Source: Scleromatobacter sp038243995
GTDB lineage: Bacteria > Pseudomonadota > Gammaproteobacteria > Burkholderiales > Burkholderiaceae_C
Direction of reading: 5' to 3'
DNA length: 64,000 nt
NCBI GenBank assembly: GCA_038243995.1
Contig: JBBRTV010000008.1
Coordinates: 120,052 to 184,051 of the forward strand
The translations under genes were made by a program, and so were the position numbers. The notes under the pieces were generated by a model. It did no database searches, was not told where the DNA came from, and was given only the letters and a program-made list of their open reading frames with translations. Shown here one piece after another: positions 34,964 through 43,029 of this stretch (within the stretch, counting starts at the first letter, position 1; each line of letters opens with the position of its first letter).

Positions 34964-36181
34964 ATGGAAACAGCTGCGATGCAGACAGGCCGCAAGAGAA
35001 CCGCAGGCATCGACGGCCTGCGTGCGATCGCCATGACGATGGTGATCGCGCAACACGCCGGCCTCCTTCCGTTCGGCTGGACGGGCGTCTGGTTGTTCTA
35101 CGTGATCTCGGGCTACGTCATCGCGCTCGGCTTCGAAGAAGACGCTCGCGGCGAGGTCGCCGCGAGCGCGGGCTCGCGCTGGATCGAGTTCTGGAAGCGC
35201 CGCGCGATTCGGCTGCTGCCGGCCTTCGCGCTCTATCTCGTCGCGTGCGGTGCCGTGCTGCTGGCCGCCGGGCTCGGCGCGCCGTGGCGCGACCTGCCCT
35301 GGCTGGTTCTCTTCGCGCAGAACTGGCACATGATCTTCGACTTCGGCGGCCGGTTCAGCGGCTGGCCCCCGTTCGGCCACCTGTGGACGCTCAGTGTCGA
35401 ACAGCAGTTCTACCTCTTCTTTCCGCTGCTGGCGCTGGGCCTGGACGCCGGGCGCCGGGTGCGCGTCACGCTGCTGCTCGTGGCGCTCGGCCCGGTGTGC
35501 CGGGCCCTCTGGTCTGCGTGGCTCGCGCGGCGCGGCATGGCGCCGGGTGCAGTCGCATTCGGCGTCTATGCGGCCTCGCACGTCCAGGTCGATGCCTTCC
35601 TGATGGGAACCCTGCTGGCGCGGGCGCAGGCGACGGGGCGTCTGGCCGGCGCCGCGGGACGGGCATGGTCACGCACGCTGTGGCGCGCGGCGGCCGCCGC
35701 CGCCGCGGGCTACGCGCTGGTCTTCGTCGCGATCAATGTCGCGTGGCGCGACGCGCACGGCCTTGCCGCGCTGCACGACGTGTTCTCCGGGGTGCTGTCC
35801 GGGCAGGGACGCGAAACCTGGGTCTATTCGGTCGTGAGCCTGGCGGCGACGGCGCTCGTGCTGCACGTGATGACGCACCGGGCCGACCGCTTCTGCAAGG
35901 CCATGCGCTGGGCGCCGTGGGCCTGGGTCGGCCGCGTGTCCTACGCGGGCTACCTGTTCCATCTGCTCGTTCTCTGGCTGGCGGGCGAAATGGCAGGCGC
36001 GAAGGTGCGCGAGTTGCCGCTGGTGCCGCGCGTCGGCATGTTCATGGCGGTCTGGGTCGCCACGCTGGCCGCGGCCGCGATCTCGCGGCGCCTCGTGGAG
36101 GCACCGGCGGCGGCATGGTTCAGGAAAGCCCGCGGTTCCACGGGTCGCCCTGCCGCACGCGGCGCGGAGGCCATGACATGA
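34964..36181 (+). CDS. Acyltransferase 3 family membrane protein
   Basis: A 405-residue integral membrane acyltransferase. It opens with TAGIDGLRAIAMTMVIAQHAG and has FGHLWTLSVEQQFYLFFPLL, with about ten membrane helices. Unlike the enzyme at 21343-23295, it has no SGNH domain. It probably adds acetyl or another acyl group to EPS sugars. The start at 34964 follows GGAAG closely; an internal ATG at 34979 is the alternative. It is the first gene of the plus-strand EPS operon and overlaps the sulfotransferase gene by four bases. Confidence 0.88.
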   Translation: METAAMQTGRKRTAGIDGLRAIAMTMVIAQHAGLLPFGWTGVWLFYVISGYVIALGFEEDARGEVAASAGSRWIEFWKRRAIRLLPAFALYLVACGAVLLAAGLGAPWRDLPWLVLFAQNWHMIFDFGGRFSGWPPFGHLWTLSVEQQFYLFFPLLALGLDAGRRVRVTLLLVALGPVCRALWSAWLARRGMAPGAVAFGVYAASHVQVDAFLMGTLLARAQATGRLAGAAGRAWSRTLWRAAAAAAAGYALVFVAINVAWRDAHGLAALHDVFSGVLSGQGRETWVYSVVSLAATALVLHVMTHRADRFCKAMRWAPWAWVGRVSYAGYLFHLLVLWLAGEMAGAKVRELPLVPRVGMFMAVWVATLAAAAISRRLVEAPAAAWFRKARGSTGRPAARGAEAMT

Positions 36182-37002
36182 CGCGCCCGCTCAAGGCCCT
36201 GGTGCGCGAGCGCCTGGTGACGGCCGGCATGCTGGCCTGGGGCCTCTCGCATCGCCCGGACGCCCTCTGGAAACCCGCGCGCCACGTGCTCGTCGTCGGC
36301 CACATGAGAAGCAATACGACCGTGCTCTCCTACATCCTCGGATCGCACCCGCAGATCGCCGGCGGCGCCGAGGTGCACCAGGCCTATCGCGGCGCGCTCG
36401 ACCTCTGCACGCTGCGCTGCCGCCTGCTGCGGACCCATCGCGCCAAGGCATCGGCGCAGTGCTTCCTCGACAAGGTGCTGCACGACCGCTACGACCTGCG
36501 CGACGACATTCTCCAGCGCGACGATGTCCGCGTGCTCTTCCTGCTGCGTCGCCCCGAGCAGACACTGCGCAGCATCATCGCGATGTCGCGCCAGCCGGGC
36601 GAACCAGCCTGGTATGCCGACCCCGCCCGCGTGGCCGACTACTACACGCGCCGCATGGCGACGATGGCACGCGTCGCCGAACGAATGGGGGCGTGGTCGG
36701 CAGGTGCACGCACGCGCCTGCTCGAAGCCGAAGACTTCGTCGCCCGGCCGGAACCGGCGCTCGCATCCCTGACCGGCTGGCTCGGCCTGACGACCCCCCT
36801 GTCGACGCGCTACGAGGTCTTCGGCTTCACCGGTCGCCAGGGCGCGGGCGATCGCTCGCGCAACATCCACTCCGGCACGGTCGTCAAGGCGAAGACCGAC
36901 TACAGCGACATCGAGCTGCCCGCGCACTTGATCGCCCAGGCGCACGCGGCCCATGCGAACTGCCTCGAGACACTGCACCGCCATGTCGATCCGCTCGTCT
37001 GA
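36178..37002 (+). CDS. Sulfotransferase family protein (first of two)
   Basis: A 274-residue P-loop sulfotransferase. The PAPS 5'-phosphosulfate loop is HVLVVGHMRSNTTVLSYIL (46-64), and the 3'-phosphate-binding region appears as VLFLLRRPEQTLRSI. A conserved acidic C-terminal part follows. It is cytoplasmic and would transfer sulfate from PAPS to a hydroxyl of the EPS repeat, a lipid or a small molecule. It is coupled to the acyltransferase upstream (ATGA) and overlaps the flippase downstream, which supports EPS modification. Confidence 0.82.
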   Translation: MTRPLKALVRERLVTAGMLAWGLSHRPDALWKPARHVLVVGHMRSNTTVLSYILGSHPQIAGGAEVHQAYRGALDLCTLRCRLLRTHRAKASAQCFLDKVLHDRYDLRDDILQRDDVRVLFLLRRPEQTLRSIIAMSRQPGEPAWYADPARVADYYTRRMATMARVAERMGAWSAGARTRLLEAEDFVARPEPALASLTGWLGLTTPLSTRYEVFGFTGRQGAGDRSRNIHSGTVVKAKTDYSDIELPAHLIAQAHAAHANCLETLHRHVDPLV

Positions 37003-38464
37003 TTCGCGCCGGGGCCTGGCCTTCATGGCGAGCGGCGTGCTCGCCCGTTCGCTGTCGCACGCGTCCACGCTGATCCTGATGCTGTACGGCGCGCGCCTGC
37101 TGTCTCCGGAAGACTTCGGGGCCTACGTCCTCAGCACGGCGCTGGTGGCGGCCGGCATGCTGTTCATCTACGCGGGGGTCTACGAGTACCTGCTGCGCGC
37201 CGCGGAGACGGCGCTCGCGGCCGATGCGGCGTTCGGCGTGCTGTTCGCCATCGCCGTCGTGCTCGCCGGACTCCACCTGGGCGGCGCGGCCGTGGCCGCC
37301 TCCGCCTTCCACAGCCCGGCGCTGGCCGGCATGCTCTGGTGCTTCGCGGTGATCCCGTTGACGGGCTGCCTGTCGGCCTGGCGCGAGGCCCTCTTCCTGC
37401 GCGATTCGAGGAACCTGCGTACTTACAACCGGATCCTCGTCATGCGCGACCTCGCGAGCCTCGCGATCGGGCTGGCGGGACTCCGGCTCGGCTACGGCCT
37501 CGCGGCGCTGGTCGTCTACCGGCTGGCCGTCGCGCTGCTGGGCTGGCTGGCGTGGCGTATCGTCGTTCCGCGTTCGCCGCGCCTGGGCGGGACGTGGACC
37601 GAATGGCGTACCGTGGCCGCCTACGGCGGTGGCATCGTCGGCACGCGACTCGCCGCCTTCACCGAGGCCAACGGGGTCGACATCCTGCTGGGCCTGCTGC
37701 TCAGCCCGGCGGCGGTCGGCGTCTACCGGATGGCCAGCCGCATGGTCGCCGCCGTGGTCGACCTGCTCGCGCAGCCGCTGTCCAAGCTGGCCTGGGTTCG
37801 CGTGTCCGAGGCCGCGCGGGCGGGCGGCAGCGCCCAGGAGGAGTGCGCCCTCTGGCATGCGTTGCTCCTGGTGCTGGCGTGGCCCGCCCTGGCCTTCATC
37901 GCGCTGGAGTCGCAAGTGCTCACCCAGGTCGTGCTCGGGCCGCGCTGGAACGCGAGCGCGCCCGTCATCTCGGCGCTCGCGCTCGTCGCGCTCGTGCGCA
38001 CCGCGGTCTTCTCGCTGGAGCCGCTCTTCGCCAGCGCCTCCCGTTCGATGACGATGCTGCGGCTGCGCGTGCTGACCGCCTCCGCCTCGCTGCTGGCGGT
38101 GTTCGCGAGCGCGCGCGGCGGCGTCGAGGCCGTGGCGCTCGCGCAGTGCGCCGTCGCCCTCGGCAGCGTCGTGCTGGTCGTGGCGGGGGCGCGGGCGCAG
38201 GCCGGCTTGCGGCTGGCGACCTGGGCCCGGGGCTTCGCGCGGCCCGCGGGGATACTCGCCGGCATGGGCCTGGTCGAGCTCGCCTTGCGCCGCGGCGCGC
38301 TGCCCGTGGCCTGGCCCGCGCTCGCGCGCCTGGTCGTCAGTGGCGCGAGCGCGACGCTCCTCACGGCCGTGGCACTGTGGACGATGAAGGACACGTTCCA
38401 TGCCATCGGGCGCCAGCGGCCGGCCGCCGGCGCGGTCACGCCGGCGCGCGGAGCCATGGCATGA
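36983..38464 (+). CDS. Polysaccharide flippase (Wzx/oligosaccharide flippase family)
   Basis: A 493-residue membrane protein with about twelve to fourteen helices. It opens with RRGLAFMASGVLARSLSHASTLILMLYGARLLSPEDFGAYV, the hallmark of MOP-family flippases, here given as one 20-residue-plus region at about 8-48 with key residues G-V-L-A-R and S-P-E-D-F-G. The start is taken at 36983 (MSIRSSDSRRG), overlapping the sulfotransferase by 20 bases. It should flip the lipid-linked EPS repeat to the periplasm for the polymerase. Confidence 0.9.
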   Translation: MSIRSSDSRRGLAFMASGVLARSLSHASTLILMLYGARLLSPEDFGAYVLSTALVAAGMLFIYAGVYEYLLRAAETALAADAAFGVLFAIAVVLAGLHLGGAAVAASAFHSPALAGMLWCFAVIPLTGCLSAWREALFLRDSRNLRTYNRILVMRDLASLAIGLAGLRLGYGLAALVVYRLAVALLGWLAWRIVVPRSPRLGGTWTEWRTVAAYGGGIVGTRLAAFTEANGVDILLGLLLSPAAVGVYRMASRMVAAVVDLLAQPLSKLAWVRVSEAARAGGSAQEECALWHALLLVLAWPALAFIALESQVLTQVVLGPRWNASAPVISALALVALVRTAVFSLEPLFASASRSMTMLRLRVLTASASLLAVFASARGGVEAVALAQCAVALGSVVLVVAGARAQAGLRLATWARGFARPAGILAGMGLVELALRRGALPVAWPALARLVVSGASATLLTAVALWTMKDTFHAIGRQRPAAGAVTPARGAMA

Positions 38465-39354
38465 ACGCATCGGCAGCCGGTCTGTTGTACGTGGTCGGGC
38501 CGGGACGCGGCGGCTCGACCCTGTTCGAGCGCGTCCTCAATTCCGCGCCCGGGTCGTTCGCGTTGGGCGAATTCCACTGCCTGTGGCGGCTCGACCCCGA
38601 CCGGATCCTGTGCGCCTGCGGCCGGGGCTTCGCGCGCTGCGGTTTCTGGCAGTCGGTGATGTCGCGCAGCGGGATCGGCGCGCAGGAGCTCGCGCGCTGG
38701 CGCCAGCTCGAGTCCGAAGTGGCACGCAGCGGCTTGATCGCCCGCCACGGCTTCTCGGTCACCGCCTTGCGCCGCCACGCCGGCGTCGTCGACTACCTGG
38801 CGCTGCAGGAAACCGTGCTGGCGAACGTGCGCATGGCCAGTGGCTGCACGACGCTGATCGACAGCTCCAAGGCGGGCCCGCGGGCCTGGCTGGTGGCGAC
38901 CGATCCGGACGCGGTCATCGTGCATCTCCACCGCGACGCCGTCGACGTGCTCACCTCCTGGCGCCGACCGAAATGGGATCCATCGCTGGGCGCGCCGATG
39001 CACAAGCCAGCGGTCGCGTCGGCCGCGCTCGACTGGTGGAAAGTCGAGCGGCTCGCCCAGGCCCTCGCGCGGCAGCGGCCGGTGCATCGCATCGACTACG
39101 ACGCTTTCGTCGCACAGCCGCGCGCCGTGATCGACGCCAGCCTGGCCGGCGCCATCGCGGGCGGCGTGGCCTGGCTCGACGAGCGCCGCGTCGACGGCTC
39201 CGCGCCCTACCATTCCCTCAACGGCAACCCGGACCGCTTCGATTCCGGCCCCATCACGATCGCCGCACGCGAACGCGCGGTGCACTTGCTGCCGGCGCCG
39301 GACCGGATCGCCGTCCGCACGGTGGGCGGACTCCTCGACCTGATGTTGCCGTGA
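38461..39354 (+). CDS. Sulfotransferase family protein (second of two)
   Basis: A 297-residue P-loop sulfotransferase. The 5'-phosphosulfate loop is VVGPGRGGSTLFERVL, near the N-terminus. The 3'-phosphate motif is HRDAVDVLTSWR. The N-terminal third holds several cysteines (CLWRLDPDRILCACGRGFARCGFW), a CxCG-type cluster seen in some bacterial sulfotransferases. It overlaps the flippase stop by four bases and ends the plus-strand EPS operon. Two sulfotransferases suggest sulfation at two positions. Confidence 0.82.
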   Translation: MNASAAGLLYVVGPGRGGSTLFERVLNSAPGSFALGEFHCLWRLDPDRILCACGRGFARCGFWQSVMSRSGIGAQELARWRQLESEVARSGLIARHGFSVTALRRHAGVVDYLALQETVLANVRMASGCTTLIDSSKAGPRAWLVATDPDAVIVHLHRDAVDVLTSWRRPKWDPSLGAPMHKPAVASAALDWWKVERLAQALARQRPVHRIDYDAFVAQPRAVIDASLAGAIAGGVAWLDERRVDGSAPYHSLNGNPDRFDSGPITIAARERAVHLLPAPDRIAVRTVGGLLDLMLP

Positions 39355-39491
39355 GGGCGGCACGCGCGAAATGTCACGCCGAATGGGCCGTTCGCACCAT
39401 CGACAGGGCGCGAGCGTCTCCCTAGACTCCGAGCGCGATGGTCCGACTCCTTGAAGAAGGCGGCCCCTGACAACGATTCGAGGGAACAAAG

Positions 39492-40214
39492 ATGAAGCGC
39501 CTGTTGTGGAATGCCGTGGCATCGGGGGTCGCGAGCCTGGCTGTGCCGACCGCGTTCGCGGCCGTGCCCGCCGTGGCGCTGAACGATACGGGCATCACGT
39601 ATTGTCGCGACGGCGCGGGCATCGACAGCCCTGCGTGCAGCGGAACGGGCGAAGACGGGGAGTTCGGGCGCGACGTGACGGTCCCCGACGCCACCGACGG
39701 CAAGGCGGGGTTCAGCTTCATCAAGATCTGCAACAACGGCAAGATGGCCGGCGTGTCGGGCTGCGCGGTCGGTGCGACGCTCGGGTCCGCCGCGACCGAC
39801 TGGGCCTGTACCCGCGACAAGCAGACCGCCTACGTGTGGGAATTGAAGACCACGGACGCCGGCCTGCGCGATGCCGCGCTGCGCTACACCAACTGGGGCG
39901 ACGGTCGTGCGGGCGACGTCAGCGCCTACGTCGCCGCAGTGAACGCCCAGGGCCTGTGCGGCTCGAAGAACTGGCGCCTGCCTTCGGTGTTCGAGTTGCA
40001 GGGCCTGGTCGACTACGGCACGGCCGTGCCCGGGCCGACGATCGCCAGGGACTGGTTCCCGAACACCGTCAACACCCTCTACTGGACGTCCGACGGCTAT
40101 GCGGCGGATCCGTCGGCCGCATGGGGCATCGGCTTTCTCGGCGGCTACGTGGGCTATCACAGCCGCTCCGTGAAAGCGGCCGCCATCCTGGTGCGCGGAA
40201 CGGTCGGCCTCTGA
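39492..40214 (+). CDS. Exported DUF1566 (Lcl-like) protein
   Basis: A 240-residue protein with a signal peptide (about 1-23, ending AFA-A). The C-terminal DUF1566 domain has WRLPSVFELQGLVDYG, FPNTVNTLYWTSDGY and the terminal HSRSVKAAAILVRG. Four cysteines probably form disulfides. DUF1566 is a C-type-lectin-like fold found in secreted or surface proteins of bacteria; its ligands are mostly unknown. It begins the plus-strand array that leads to the two-partner secretion genes, and a paralogue follows 46 bases later. Confidence 0.8.
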   Translation: MKRLLWNAVASGVASLAVPTAFAAVPAVALNDTGITYCRDGAGIDSPACSGTGEDGEFGRDVTVPDATDGKAGFSFIKICNNGKMAGVSGCAVGATLGSAATDWACTRDKQTAYVWELKTTDAGLRDAALRYTNWGDGRAGDVSAYVAAVNAQGLCGSKNWRLPSVFELQGLVDYGTAVPGPTIARDWFPNTVNTLYWTSDGYAADPSAAWGIGFLGGYVGYHSRSVKAAAILVRGTVGL

Positions 40215-40260
40215 TGGGCGCACGTCGTCGCGAATCGATCTACCGGGAAGCTTGCGCACA

Positions 40261-40803
40261 ATGAAAAACCTCTCCACCGCTATCGGCGCCGCCGCCCTCC
40301 TGTTCGCCGCGACAGGGGCCATCGCCGCAGCGCCGGCCGACGGCTCCGTCGCGAGCCGCCTCAAGCGGCAGGGCACTGTCTTCGCCGCCACCACGCGCTT
40401 CACCATCGCCGGCGCCGAAGTCACCGACAACGCCACCGGCCTGATCTGGCGTCGCTGCTCCGAGGGCCAGCTACTGGTCGGCGACGCGTGCGTCGGCGAC
40501 GCGGCGACGTTCGTCTGGGAAGACGCGATCGGCGACGCCCTGTCGGAAGTCGATGCCACCGGCGTCGCGTGGCGCCTGCCGAACGTGAAGGAACTGGCCA
40601 GCATCGTCGACCGGACGCGCACGGCGCCGTGCATCGACGTCGCGACGTTTCCGAATACGCCCGCGGCGATCTACTGGTCGTCCTCCCCGCTGACGGGCGG
40701 CCCGAAGGGATTCTGGGCGGTCAACTTCGGCATCGGCGGCGTCGGCAACCTGAGTCACAACTACCTGTACGCGACGCGCCTGGTGCGCGCGACCGGGCAC
40801 TGA
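40261..40803 (+). CDS. Second exported DUF1566 protein
   Basis: A 180-residue protein with a signal peptide (MKNLSTAIGAAALLFAATGAIA). The DUF1566 domain shows DNATGLIWRRCSEGQ, WRLPNVKELASIVD, TFPNTPAAIYWSSSP and a final ATRLVRATG. It is a shorter paralogue of the preceding gene. The two are probably co-transcribed. A role as surface lectin or adhesin is plausible from the fold and the neighbourhood but is not shown. Confidence 0.82.
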   Translation: MKNLSTAIGAAALLFAATGAIAAAPADGSVASRLKRQGTVFAATTRFTIAGAEVTDNATGLIWRRCSEGQLLVGDACVGDAATFVWEDAIGDALSEVDATGVAWRLPNVKELASIVDRTRTAPCIDVATFPNTPAAIYWSSSPLTGGPKGFWAVNFGIGGVGNLSHNYLYATRLVRATGH

Positions 40804-41251
40804 GTCCGGCCCGGCGCACGGCCCGGGCTCCGGCGGCACCGCGCTGATCTGCCGATCGCGGGGGTGCACGCCGCACGCCGGCCTCGACGCTGCGGGACAG
40901 GCGCACCGCGCCTTCGTCCTCCGGCGATCGCCGCAGTGGCCCGGCTTGCCCGCCGCGACTCCACCCGACTCGCTCCATGCCCTACCCTCCCGACCCGCAC
41001 CTGCCGCCCTCTCGCCGGCGCAGTCGCGGCGTGGCGCGAGGCCATGGCCCGTCGACTGGCTTCGTGACATTCCGCCGCCGGCGCATGGCCCGTTCGTGCC
41101 TGATTTCACGCTCGCCGGCCCTGCACGGATGTCACGCGATCCCGAGATAGTCGCTCCTGTTTCCTCCCGAGCCACTGCTTGGGGAAACGGGCGGTTCGAA
41201 CCCGGAGTCGAACCGCACGACGCACAGTTCATCCATTCCAGGAGTCAAGCA
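40804..41251. other. Intergenic region with a perfect 9-bp hairpin
   Basis: There are 448 bases between the DUF1566 pair and the next exported protein. I find no convincing gene. The region contains a near-copy (ATGGCCCGTTCG, 41085-41096) of a 12-base element found before two other genes of this array. The perfect hairpin at 41191-41216 lies close to the next start. A promoter for the 41252 gene is expected here. Confidence 0.45.
41191..41216 (+). promoter_or_regulatory. 9-bp inverted repeat upstream of the large exported protein
   Basis: GCGGTTCGA and TCGAACCGC form a perfect nine-base stem around an eight-base loop, 35 bases before the ATG at 41252. It lacks a U-tract, so it is not a typical terminator. 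It could be an operator or a 5'-leader hairpin stabilising or controlling the mRNA. Confidence 0.5.
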
Positions 41252-42784
41252 ATGAAATTCCGCCTCACCGCACTCGCACTCGTCGCCATGGCCCCCGCCG
41301 CCTTCGCGCTGACCCCCGCACAAGTCGACAGTGCCCGCTCTGCCGGCACCCTGAAGGAAATCGTGATCTTCGGCGGCTCCGCGCAATCGCCCCTGGTCGC
41401 CGCCTACGCCTACGAAATCTGCAAGCCGGGCACGACCGACACGTTCTGGGACAGCGCGTCGGGCGCCGGCTACCGCGCCTATTCGTGCAACACGAACGCC
41501 GCCATCGCCGGCTCCTACCCCGCCAACACCCCGATCCTGATCACCAAGCGTGACGCCGGCGGTTCCATCTACGGCGTCAACCCCGTCGCACTGCACAACA
41601 CGCAGAACGCAATGGTCGTCAACGCTGCCACCTGCACGGCCACCGGCTTCGCCGGTTCCGCCACCGTCGCCAGCTACACCTGCCCGACCGTCGCCCTGAC
41701 CACGCCGATCGCCGGCATCTCCGACGTCGAACCCTCGCTGTTCGGCATCAAGACCACGGTCAAGACCACGTCCACGTTCCTCAACCTGCCGCTCGGCACC
41801 GATGACAACGGCACCCCGTGGGCCCCGCTGACCACGGCCCAAGTCGCCACGATGGATGTCGCGACCTCGAACGAAACGCTGTTCGGCATCGGTGTCAACC
41901 TCGACCTGCGCAACGCGCTGCAGGCCGCCCAAGGCCTCGCCGTCGGCTCCGACGCCGATGCCGACGTGCCCAGCATCCCGCGCGCGTTCTACGCGTCGGC
42001 CGTCTCGGGCTTCGTTCGTGCAGGTACCGCCGGCTACGCAGGCTGGGATTCGCTGACCGGTGTCGCCGCCGACAACGCCAAGACCGTCAACATCTGCCGT
42101 CGCACCGCCGGTTCGGGCACGCAAGCCTCGTCCAACCTGTTCTTCCTGAACGCGCCGACGATCGCCACGACCGCGCTCGGCATGCTCGCGCCGCTGTCCA
42201 CCGCGGCCGGCTACCCGATCGCCGTGCCCGCTGGCGTCACCGTCAACGAAGGCGCCGGCACCGGCAACGTCGAGACCTGCCTGACTGGCTTCTCCGGCTC
42301 CGGCAACTACGCCATGGGCGTTGTCACCGGCGAGAAGGACCCGATCGTCGTCACCCCGAAGACCTATCGCTTCGTCAAGATCGACGGCCAGTTCAAGAGC
42401 CAGGCCAATGCGCGCACCGGCAACTACGACTACGTGTACTCGGCCACGATGCAGTTCATCGCCAAGGGCAAGCCGTTCGCCCCGGCCGCTACCGACGCCG
42501 CTTTCCTGACCGACATGCGCAAGAACCTGGGCACCCCGGCCAAGATCGCCGGCCTGGCGGCCGCCGATGCGAAGCAAGGCGTGCTGGCGCCCCCGTCCAA
42601 CTGGACGCTGACGGGCGCGGGCAGCACCTGCGCGACCGCCGCCGGCGCCGATGCCCTGTACGGCTCCTGCGTCGAACGCCTGGACTTCGCCAGCAAGTTC
42701 AACGACGGCGTCAAGCTCTTCGGCCTGGCCGCCACGGCCGCCTACAAGACGACCAGCAACCAGTCGCTGCACATCGTCCGCTGA
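41252..42784 (+). CDS. Large exported protein, substrate-binding-like, unknown function
   Basis: A 510-residue protein with a clear signal peptide (about 1-19, ending AFA-L). The mature N-terminus (KEIVIFGGSAQSPLVAAYAYEICKP) resembles the start of phosphate-type periplasmic binding proteins. SKFNDGVKLFG stands near the end. At least eight cysteines are spaced as pairs. I cannot assign a family with confidence. The gene has a strong terminator behind it and precedes the TpsB gene, so it may be highly expressed; it could be a surface or periplasmic partner of the neighbouring systems. Confidence 0.65.
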   Translation: MKFRLTALALVAMAPAAFALTPAQVDSARSAGTLKEIVIFGGSAQSPLVAAYAYEICKPGTTDTFWDSASGAGYRAYSCNTNAAIAGSYPANTPILITKRDAGGSIYGVNPVALHNTQNAMVVNAATCTATGFAGSATVASYTCPTVALTTPIAGISDVEPSLFGIKTTVKTTSTFLNLPLGTDDNGTPWAPLTTAQVATMDVATSNETLFGIGVNLDLRNALQAAQGLAVGSDADADVPSIPRAFYASAVSGFVRAGTAGYAGWDSLTGVAADNAKTVNICRRTAGSGTQASSNLFFLNAPTIATTALGMLAPLSTAAGYPIAVPAGVTVNEGAGTGNVETCLTGFSGSGNYAMGVVTGEKDPIVVTPKTYRFVKIDGQFKSQANARTGNYDYVYSATMQFIAKGKPFAPAATDAAFLTDMRKNLGTPAKIAGLAAADAKQGVLAPPSNWTLTGAGSTCATAAGADALYGSCVERLDFASKFNDGVKLFGLAATAAYKTTSNQSLHIVR

Positions 42785-42889
42785 GCGACAACGGGCCTCG
42801 CACCCGTCCTGACAACAACGCAGCGCCGCGCCGTGAGGCGCCCGCTGCAACACGGGGCGCTCCGCGACGGAGCGCGCCCTTGCGTCGAG

Positions 42890-42920
42890 GCGACCGTTGC
42901 TTGCAGCGGTCGCTTTTTTT
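42890..42920 (+). terminator. Strong Rho-independent terminator
   Basis: The stem GCGACCG/CGGTCGC, extended inward by GTTGC-like partial pairing, is followed by seven T residues (42914-42920). It lies 106 bases after the stop of the 510-residue exported protein and before the TpsB gene, so it separates the two transcription units. Confidence 0.85.
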
Positions 42921-42982
42921 CATGTCGGGTTCGCCGTACCTCGGTGCGGCGAACGCGCGGCACCCGCCGCAGAGACCCCGGA

Positions 42983-43012
42983 CATGAGCCGAACGGCCCA
43001 TGCCGGCTCATG
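42983..43012 (+). promoter_or_regulatory. 9-bp inverted repeat in the TpsB leader
   Basis: CATGAGCCG and CGGCTCATG form a perfect nine-base stem with a 12-base loop, ending 18 bases before the TpsB ATG at 43030. The loop and stem edge contain the reverse complement of ATGGGCCGTTCG, which is found exactly at 39383-39394. It has no U-tract. An operator or a translation-controlling hairpin is likely. Confidence 0.5.
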
Positions 43013-43029
43013 CCTGTGTCACCCCCCCC

